From assembly GCF_001659605.2 (NCBI RefSeq), contig NC_035174.2, positions 23,510,027 to 23,574,026 of the forward strand: 64,000 nucleotides of DNA, given 5' to 3'. Position 1 is the first letter of the stretch. Every line of letters begins with the position of its first letter. The DNA is from Manihot esculenta. Lineage: Eukaryota > Streptophyta > Magnoliopsida > Malpighiales > Euphorbiaceae. Under the pieces are notes generated by a model, which was not told where the DNA came from, ran no database searches, and saw only the letters and a program-made list of their open reading frames with translations. This document shows, in pieces, positions 58,501 through 64,000 of the stretch. The position numbers were made by a program, and so were the translations under genes.

Positions 58501-61500
58501 GGATGACTGCTGTACGGAAAGTATATCAAAAGGCCATTGTTACTCCTACTCATCATGTTGAACAGCTTTGGAAGGACTATGAAAATTTTGAAAACTCTGT
58601 TAGCCGACAGTTGGTATTATTTTGGTTATGACATCATTTCTGATGCACTTTTATATGGCCATGTGCATGAGTAGTTCTGCCATCTGATTGTTCTTCTGAA
58701 CCAGGCCAAAGGATTGTTATCTGAATATCAACCAAAATATAACAGTGCTAGGGCTGTCTATAGAGAGCGGAAGAAATACGTTGATGAAATTGATTGGAAT
58801 ATGCTTGCTGTACCACCAACTGGCTCCTACAAGGCAATTTCCTGATGCTTTGTGGTTATTATGAAATGTTTCTTTTCCAACTTAATGTATATGACGACCT
58901 ACATTTTTGGATATTAACATGAATGCATAAAAAGACAAGCCTTGTGAATTAGGTAGAAAACAAGCCACTTCAAACTGAAGTGTTTCATTTCTTCTTTGTG
59001 AGTTATGTAGACTGCATGCCACTTTCAATTGAAATGTGCCATTTCTTCTCTCGCTTTTAATCTCCCCTGCCAGTTAGTTTCCTACTATATAGGCTAACAG
59101 ACAAGAGTTAGTTGTATTGGAGTAAAATGTTATAATGATTAGATGAAAAGATCTTAAGGGGACATTTGGTTTGTGTCACCAACTTGATGCAGCAACTGAA
59201 TTTCATCGTCACTTATATATATCAAGGAATTGTTTTTTTTTTTTTCAAATTTCTTTTATATCAATCTGTTATTTATATTAATGGAAAATTTTGTGTGGAA
59301 CTAAGATTTGAAATCAAGAGTAAACTGAAATGGTGTTCCTTTTATAAGCTTACCAAGCGTACAAATTTTGTTTCCCATGTTAAATGCTTAACGATAGGCC
59401 TGTTTCAAATGGGTCCCTGAATTCCTATGCTGGGTCATTTGTATCTCCTACTTTTTAGTATATTTTTGGACAGGAAAAGTTGGCCTGCTTGGAATGATCT
59501 TTACTTTTTATGAATTCTAATTTCGTGAATTCCATCTTTTAGCGCAATTTTTAATCTTTGTTCCTTGTTTTCAGGAAGAACTGCAGTGGATGGCTTGGAA
59601 AAGGCTTTTAGCTTTTGAAAAGTAAGCATGGGCACTTTACTTGCCTTTGATCCTGAGTCCTCCTGATAGTCTTTGAACACCTTCTTACCCCTCTTGCATG
59701 AGGAAAAAAAGGGAAGGCAAACTTATACATCTATGTTCCTTAGATTCTACTTTTTAAACTTTAGGAAACATTGATATGTAGGCTAGGGAGAAAACCAAAT
59801 TAGTTTATTCTTAAGAGCAATAACATCTTATTCTTACATCTAAATAACTTTATGACTAAAATTTTTGCAGTCATTTGATAGGTTACAAATTTTTATAGGT
59901 GTAAAGTTTGCTTATAACTCGAGTCTGAATTTGATGTCCTTTGTTTATGTCAAAGTTATTAAGGAGGCAGAAAGGCGCCGGGTGAGGCGATGCGCCACTG
60001 CCTAGGTGAGGTACCTTTACTGAGGTGCTTGCCTCGGTGAAGGAAGGCGCTATCTCTTTTTTGCAATTGTTTTTCTTTCTTTTCTTTTCTTTTCTTTTTT
60101 TCTGAATATGTGTAGAGTAGAACAATATACATGGGACGAAGAAGAAGAAAGAAGAAGATGGAGAGTCATATGGAAGAGTGTATTTTTAATAGAAAAATAA
60201 TAAATGCTTTTAGAATCTTTGATCTTTTCTTTTACTTTTTACTTTTTACTTTTTTTTTTTTTCTGTTAGTGGAGGTAGTTGGGAATATAGTAGTGGAAGA
60301 TAACTCTTCTCTTCTTATCATCTTCCAAAAATCCATCATCCTCTATCTTTTCTCCAAATATGTGACAACAACCCCTTTTTTTTCCTTTTTTGGCTTGCTT
60401 TATATATTTATGTTTTATATTGCTTATAATTGAATAATTTTGAAAATTGTGATTGCTTTCTTATTGGTATAGAAAGTAAATATGTATAGATATTTTATAT
60501 ATTTGGTTGATCGTAGGGCTTGATTATAGGACTTGATTTTAGATTATTTTCCTTTTTTCATTAGGACTCGTATATAAATATGCAATGTTTCATCTAATGA
60601 TATACATACAATACATATTTTTTTCCATCTTGCAACACTTATTTTAAATTGTTGTTGTTCTATTGTTGTTAATTTTAAAATTTCAAAAATTATAATTTGT
60701 TGTTTTTTTAGATGGCTTTTAAGTATTATTTATTTATTGTTGAGTTAAATGGGTAATACATTATTGGTTTATATCTCTTATATTGTTGCAAATAATATGT
60801 TTTTTCCCCTTTGAATATGGGTGTGCATTGATGTGTTTGTATATATATATTTAAAAAAAAAAATTTTTTTTGACTTTGCACCTTTTTGAAAAAGGTGTCG
60901 CATTGCCTCTCGCTTCTCACCTAAGACAATAGGGGACCCTGTTGTCTTAGTGTCATCACTCGACTTAATAACATTGGTTTATGTAAAGCATTGAGATGTA
61001 TTGACATATTAAATGAGGTTATTCTTATTTACTAAGATATTGAGTGTATATATATATATATTGACATTTGCCGCATCTTTCATTATTTGGATATTGATTT
61101 TAGCTAAAAAGTTTAGATGTCTTTTCATTATTTTGGATTAATTTTATCTAATCGTCTTTTTTCAGAGGAAACCCCCAAAGGATAGACAGTGTCTCTTCCA
61201 ATAAGAGAATTGTATTCACCTATGAGCAGGTAATGGGGAATTGCTCCTTTATGTTTCTTATGTCTTTTGTCTTCTCTTCATTAGAAACTTTTGGCTTCTA
61301 ATTTCTACAGTGGTGTCAATGAAGCCCATCTATCTCTGTATGTTCTGGGTCTTTGTTGAAGCTTGTAAATCCTTTCACTTGATTGCACAAGTATCCTTTA
61401 TATGTGTGTATTATTTGTTTTTGTCTATGCTTTAGCCAAGCATGTCTTGTAAATTTTTCAATGATTTCATTTCATTCCATTATGCACAATTTTTTTGTTA

Positions 61501-64000
61501 TCGTTTAATGTCTATAAATCTGTCTTGATGTATATTTTGCTATCTTTGAATAGGAAAATCTTAATTTTAATTCATTCATAATACATATATATACAACTCA
61601 AACCCTAAATGGGAAATAAATAAAACCCCTAAGATTATACTAAGATGTTAAATAGTTTAGGAATGTTTATATATATTTACTTTCTATTCTATAAAACTCA
61701 TTCTTAAGTTGGAATATAAATGTTAATCATGTCCAACTTGTCAACCAACATAGCCAACCGAGCTCTGACAAAGCTTTTGTGTAGATGTCTTCTAATTGCT
61801 CTCCAATTTTGACATATCTTGGACCAATAATCTTTTGCTGAATCTTCCAATGAACAAACAATCAATCTTAGTATGTTTTGTTTGCTCATAAACACATGAT
61901 TAGAAGCAATAGGGAGAGCAACCTGATTATCACACTATGACTTGGGAGGTAATGGGTCTTAAGACAAACTTCATTTAATAGCTGATGTATCCATACAATC
62001 TCACGTGCTTATCATGCCATTGCGCTATATTTTGATTCTACACTAGATTGAAATACTACATTTTTTTCTCATAATTGTCCAAGATGCCAAATTCTCCAAC
62101 AAAGAGAATATCTTGTGGTAGATCTTCTATAAATCTTAGAGCCCAATCTGCATTTGGGAAACATTCAATCTAGTGAGCCTATGATTTCTACAAAATAGAC
62201 CACGTCCTGGAGCTCTCTTCAAATAACATAAAATTTTGTTCTAAAGTTGTCCAATGATTAATGTTGGAGATGACATGAACTGATATGTAAAAACTAATCG
62301 ACTGCGCTATATCAAGATGAGTCATTGTAAGATATTTCAATTTACCAATCAGTCTCTTATACTTCTCAAGCTCTTCAGACCATTCTCCATTTTCTATTAT
62401 AAGTTGCAGATTTAGAGTCATTGGTGCTTTATATGGCTTAGCACAAAATTTTCTTGTCTTTCTCAGCAATTGGTGAATATATATTCTCTGTGAGAAAAAT
62501 GCCTCTCCAATACCTTGTCACCTCAATACCCATGAATTACTTAAACAATCCTAAGTTATTTGTCTCCAACTTGCTGTGAACTGTGACAAAAGAATTTTGC
62601 AGATGAAATGTCTGCCATGTTGCTCCTAGTAATAAAATATCATCATGTATAACTAGTAAACTGTGGACTGTTTATAAAATATTGAGTGATGACAATTACT
62701 TTCTACATGCTTGCCAAATGCTTGAATTACATTGTTGAACCTCCCAAAACAAGTCCGGAGACTCTGTTTCAAACCATATAGCAATTTGACTGCACACTTC
62801 TCCATACTTTGCCTAAGCAACAAATCCAAGTGGTTCTAAATATACTTCCTCATGAAGGTCACCATGTAGAAAAACATTATCTACTTGATGTAACGGCTAG
62901 TTGTGGATAGCTATCATAGAAACAAACTAGTGAATAGAGGCAAGTTTTGTTGGTGGGGAGAAAGCATCAAGGTTGAATGTAATCTTCACCATGAGACCCA
63001 CATAACCATGATATGTGGACTGACAACTTTTCTAGTTGAGGGCTTCATGAAATATCACCATTAGATTATGTGAATGAAAGCAATTATGGCACAAAATAAT
63101 TTTTGGAATGGGCATGCCATGGTACATATATGATTTCAACTTAAAGGTCTTTACTGGATTGGATATGTAGATATTATTTCTATAGATAGCTTGCTTATTT
63201 CTTCAAGCAATGCCAAATTCAATCTTAGATTAGGAAACATGGAACTTTTCCTTGCAGTCCCACGGATTTCTACTCATTGAATTGATAGCTGATTATAGTC
63301 ATTGTTTTTTAATGTATATTTAGATAGTAATATGTCTTCCATTAAAACTTGGCTTGTGTATTCTGAAGTTCTTTAATGAAGAATTAATTCTATTCTCATG
63401 AAAGAAAAAATTTTAGTTTTTGTCTTGATCTATTGTCTCTTATTCATCGCCTTATTGATGGATTGCTTACTATATTGTTATCCAGTGCCTGATGTATTTA
63501 TACCATTATCCTGATATATGGTATGACTATGCTACTTGGCATGCAAAAAGTGGCTCTATAGATGCTGCAATCAAGGTATTTCAACGGGCTTTGAAAGCTC
63601 TTCCAGGTAATTTGATTTCTCTAACTTTTTGACAAAGTTTTTAAAATTTCCAGTCTATCTATATGTTGCTTTTCCCCCCTGTTCATGTTTATGCTGTAAT
63701 TGACTTGAAAAGTCAACAAATAGGCATGTAAACGGCAATTTTCAATTGGATTGAGGAAGGCCTTTTCTTCTCCTTATTCTTTTTTCCTTTGAGGCAACTT
63801 ATGCTCTATCATTCTCTTTCTTACACCATCAGATTCAGAAATGCTGAAATATGCATATGCTGAATTGGAGGAATCCCGTGGAGCGATCCTGGTATGGAAC
63901 TTCCACATATTCCTTTTTTTTCCCCCTTCAATTAGTGTGATTGATTTCTTGGTTCTTGATCAAAGTATTTCCTTAATGCAGCCAGCAAAGAAAATATATG
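40534..64000 (+). CDS. CSTF77: Cleavage stimulation factor subunit 77 (CSTF77), exons 1-13, 3' end beyond window
   Basis: CSTF77 (CstF-77/Rna14/Su(f)) is a HAT-repeat scaffold of the nuclear mRNA 3'-end cleavage and polyadenylation complex. Exons: 40534-40569, 40653-40727, 40817-40879, 41865-41974, 53496-53596, 58279-58340, 58473-58613, 58705-58833, 59575-59621, 61166-61229, 63486-63606, 63833-63891, 63982-64000 (partial). Phases agree at every join and the 336 complete codons read without a stop. Diagnostic segments are [133 protein letters not shown] and [17 protein letters not shown]. All match the HAT-N domain of plant CSTF77. The start [12 protein letters not shown] is the first Met of exon 1; Met 3 is an alternative. 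About 45% of a typical 730-residue protein is present. Intron 4 is 11.5 kb, intron 5 is 4.7 kb, and intron 8 has a GC donor. Confidence 0.95.
40570..41864 (+). other. CSTF77 introns 1-3 region
   Basis: Intron 1 (40570-40652) and intron 2 (40728-40816) are compact. Intron 3 (40880-41864) is 985 bp and T-rich, with a short local duplication around TTGTTGATGGAGTTGTT near 41265 and 41295. No other gene is seen. Confidence 0.8.
42873..46379 (-). pseudogene. Copia pol pseudogene (protease, integrase, RT, RNase H)
   Basis: Minus-strand pieces: protease [20 protein letters not shown] (about 46105, catalytic DSG); GAG-pre-integrase near 45640 ([19 protein letters not shown]); integrase core 45426-44788 with [20 protein letters not shown] and [22 protein letters not shown] 44263-43931 with [20 protein letters not shown] and [14 protein letters not shown]; RNase H 43646-43254 with [20 protein letters not shown] and [20 protein letters not shown]; end [14 protein letters not shown] at 43050. 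Frameshifts and stops separate these. Protease is fused to a short arginine-rich lead with no gag domain. Confidence 0.9.
46462..46589 (-). repeat. Second LTR-like unit (115 bp) with its own primer site inside the Copia leader
   Basis: On the minus strand, 46589-46475 runs TGTTGAATCTCATATTGG...CCAAATTTAACA and is followed directly by TGGTATCAGAGCC (46474-46462). It is the same family as the solo LTR at 54238-54351. The Copia leader therefore carries two LTR/primer-site units in series. Confidence 0.8.
47040..48290 (+). pseudogene. Unrecognised coding-like block
   Basis: In broken plus-strand frames there is a Lys/Ser/Asp-rich stretch near 47530-47760 ([23 protein letters not shown], then [20 protein letters not shown]). 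Near 47910-48060 comes [18 protein letters not shown], and near 48060-48285 a Pro/Glu-rich stretch [20 protein letters not shown], then [15 protein letters not shown]. The composition looks like a low-complexity structural or RNA-binding protein and is clearly less AT-rich than intron DNA. I cannot name a family. It ends next to a gypsy LTR, so it may belong to a transposon. Confidence 0.35.
48292..50880 (+). mobile_element. Ty3/gypsy remnant: LTR, primer site, gag, internally deleted RT/RNase H
   Basis: About 48292-48711 is LTR-like, with a CTATGAATACCC box and CAATAAACAG. The primer site TGGTATCAGAGC follows at 48714-48725. Gag remains at 48970-49260 ([26 protein letters not shown]). A short LTR element interrupts it at 49326-50478. 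The frame then jumps to the RT start (about 50600-50690, [24 protein letters not shown]) and on to RNase H (50750-50870, [20 protein letters not shown], then [19 protein letters not shown]). Most of RT and all of protease and integrase are deleted. Confidence 0.8.
49326..50478 (-). mobile_element. TRIM-like short LTR retrotransposon, 1.15 kb
   Basis: Two direct LTR-like copies, about 49326-49686 and 50115-50478, share GTCCYAGGTAGTGSATTGTG, GAGCTCTTAACACCTC and CTGCTTGTTTTATTCAATAA. On the minus strand the 5' copy is followed by a primer site TGATATCAGAGCC (about 50101-50113). The internal region of about 430 bp has a gag-like start ([18 protein letters not shown]), and a purine tract CAGGAGAGGAG precedes the 3' copy. 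Flanks CAAGT (49321-49325) and GAAGT (50479-50483) are a near-perfect duplication. Removing the element rejoins gypsy sequence. Confidence 0.75.
50880..51440 (+). mobile_element. Copia 3' end fragment: RNase H and 3' LTR
   Basis: Plus-strand [20 protein letters not shown] begins at about 50872, then [20 protein letters not shown] and [20 protein letters not shown]: the RNase H end of the same Copia lineage as 42661-46870, but on the opposite strand. After a purine tract (CTTGAGGGGGAG), the LTR 51255-51440 starts TGTTGACCAACATAG and ends AAATTCTTCA. The C-terminus is frameshifted and everything upstream is missing. Confidence 0.85.
51640..53050 (-). mobile_element. Old Copia remnant, RT/RNase H region, split by a MITE
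   Basis: 51640-51909 and 52687-53050 read on the minus strand as strongly decayed Copia 3' pol, like 61640-63290. Shared landmarks are TTCAACATGAC-type codons, the [16 protein letters not shown] stretch near 51850 and the [15 protein letters not shown] stretch near 52980. No LTR is recognisable. The MITE at 51910-52685 interrupts it. Confidence 0.5.
51910..52685. mobile_element. Mutator-like MITE, 776 bp
   Basis: The direct duplication GGTCCTAGAC flanks it at 51900-51909 and 52686-52695 (10 bp; 9-11 bp is typical of Mutator-like elements). The left end ATGGTTTTAAAAAACG faces the right end CGATTTAAAACTAT. The GC-rich subterminal parts are packed with GTAACGGYCGTTA-type palindromes (51930-52085 and 52590-52630); the centre is AT-rich. 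No coding. Confidence 0.82.
54238..54351 (+). mobile_element. 114-bp solo LTR (TRIM-sized)
   Basis: The perfect target duplication GTACT is at 54233-54237 and 54352-54356. Starts TGTTGAATCCCACATC and ends CCAAATGTAACG (CA changed to CG). It is the same family as 46475-46589, with the shared core CCTTGAGCTAGCTTTTGGGG. Confidence 0.88.
54620..55901. mobile_element. Pack-type TIR element carrying a captured DOHH fragment
   Basis: The left end AAGGGAGAATTATTATTTAG and the right end complement (CTAAATAGTAATTCTCCCTT) begin terminal inverted repeats of about 115-150 bp. They include TCCCTATAATTCTTAARCCC and CATTATTYATAAATA in both arms. The 9-bp flanks TATTTAATT and AAATTAATT match in 7 of 9 bases, which fits a Mutator-like element but is weak in AT-rich DNA. 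No transposase. The interior is a deoxyhypusine hydroxylase fragment (54959-55710), so by structure it is a Pack-MULE-like gene carrier. Confidence 0.78.
54959..55710 (+). pseudogene. Deoxyhypusine hydroxylase (DOHH) fragment, captured
   Basis: DOHH is the HEAT-repeat di-iron enzyme that completes hypusine on eIF5A. Exon-like segment 54959-55085 carries DSSNLLA and, after a frameshift, [20 protein letters not shown], then LHPIVG. A retained intron ends TTCATTACAG at 55175. The next exon, from 55176, reads [20 protein letters not shown], then VRENL-stop, then [21 protein letters not shown] and [18 protein letters not shown]. Later [21 protein letters not shown] and [20 protein letters not shown] are seen in other frames. 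Stops and frameshifts exclude function. Loss of the HE metal-binding pairs (HEAA replaced) is visible in the first repeat. The intron shows that the capture was of genomic DNA. Confidence 0.85.
57713..58082 (+). mobile_element. 5'-truncated L1 LINE tail with poly(A)
   Basis: The end of an L1 RNase H domain is readable ([20 protein letters not shown], then [15 protein letters not shown] and a stop near 58018), then a short 3' UTR and a poly(A) tract at 58064-58077. Flanking direct repeats of about 24 bp, with small differences, end in TTTTTGAGATAAA (57688-57712 and 58083-58108). These are the expected target duplication. Confidence 0.82.
58834..59574 (+). other. CSTF77 intron 8 with non-canonical GC donor
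   Basis: The exon ends TCCTACAAG and the intron begins GCAATTTCC at 58834; the acceptor TTGTTTTCAG is at 59574. GC-AG is the commonest non-canonical U2 intron type. Protein similarity (PTGSYK joined to EELQWMAWK) fixes the junction. It also holds a diverged duplication of GTAGAAAACAAGCCACTT-type sequence near 58950-59055. Confidence 0.85.
59951..60976. mobile_element. Non-autonomous hAT-like element in CSTF77 intron 9
   Basis: The perfect 8-bp target duplication GTTTATGT is at 59943-59950 and 60977-60984. Inverted ends are CAAAGTTATTAAG and CTTAATAACATTG. Subterminal regions are GC-rich (AGGCGCCGGGTGAGGCGATG on the left, CTCGCTTCTCACCTAAGACA on the right) around an AT-rich centre with no transposase. 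The 1.03-kb length, ends and 8-bp duplication fit the hAT superfamily. Confidence 0.88.
61640..63290 (-). mobile_element. Decayed Copia pol remnant in CSTF77 intron 10
   Basis: The minus strand 62469-62188 reads [20 protein letters not shown], then [20 protein letters not shown]: the segment between RT and RNase H of plant Copia elements (normally YRRLVGKLNYLTVTRPDIA). Both sides continue as RT (to about 63290) and RNase H (to about 61690), heavily broken. No LTRs or duplication were found. Confidence 0.78.

Noticed and set aside
59883..60433. Frames at both strands around a TTTTC-rich tract
   Set aside because: Inside the hAT-like element; low-complexity Lys/Arg or Phe/Leu strings caused by homopolymer-rich DNA.
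1..64000. A new defence or secondary-metabolite gene cluster
   Set aside because: The intact protein genes are unrelated housekeeping-type genes (PIRL, PPR, CSTF77), and all other coding traces are transposon or pseudogene. No co-functional cluster is visible.

Overview
This is a nuclear plant DNA window. It has spliced protein genes with GT-AG introns, plant LTR retrotransposons that use initiator-Met-type primer sites, a plant U3 snoRNA with an upstream sequence element, and very AT-rich spacers. The gene content fits a eudicot. The repeat style (long LTRs carrying TTCGGCGGCCGAA units, with ends TGTAATACCC and GGGTCGTTACA) makes me think of Malpighiales/Euphorbiaceae such as cassava or rubber tree, but that is inference and cannot be proved from the window.

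Layout. 1-4.6 kb: spacer, then a three-exon gene for a Ras-group LRR protein (PIRL) on the minus strand. 4.6-13.8 kb: one 9.2-kb minus-strand Ty3/gypsy element with a perfect 5-bp target duplication (TSD). It has a decayed gag and no visible pol. Inside it lie a 2.5-kb solo LTR and a Copia solo LTR, and the Copia LTR carries a further solo LTR; each insertion has its own perfect TSD. 13.8-20.7 kb: AT-rich spacer with minor repeats. 20.7-24.2 kb: fused fragments of two unrelated genes (histidyl-tRNA synthetase and a PMT6/7-type methyltransferase), then a U3 snoRNA gene. 25.2-28.9 kb: decayed L1 LINE. 28.9-34.1 kb: an 18-codon tandem repeat joined to a truncated Copia element, whose RNase H region is split by a 2.2-kb short LTR retrotransposon. 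35 kb: class I small heat-shock pseudogene.

37.5-39.4 kb: intact intronless PPR gene (minus). 40.5 kb to the end: the first 13 exons of CSTF77 (plus), the polyadenylation factor related to CstF-77/Rna14. It continues past the window. The PPR gene and CSTF77 are divergent, and a roughly 611-bp inverted-repeat element fills much of the shared promoter region.

The CSTF77 introns hold most of the transposons in the second half. Intron 4 (11.5 kb) carries a gag-less Copia, gypsy and Copia remnants, a 1.15-kb short LTR element and a Mutator-like MITE. Intron 5 (4.7 kb) carries an old hAT-like element that contains a 114-bp solo LTR and a terminal-inverted-repeat element with a captured deoxyhypusine hydroxylase fragment. 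Introns 9 and 10 hold a hAT element with a perfect 8-bp TSD and a Copia remnant. The exons still splice in phase and read through without a stop.

I found no clearly new biological system. The most interesting themes are gene-fragment capture (PMT/HisRS, DOHH), deep nesting with readable TSDs, and a housekeeping mRNA-processing gene that tolerates very large transposon-filled introns.
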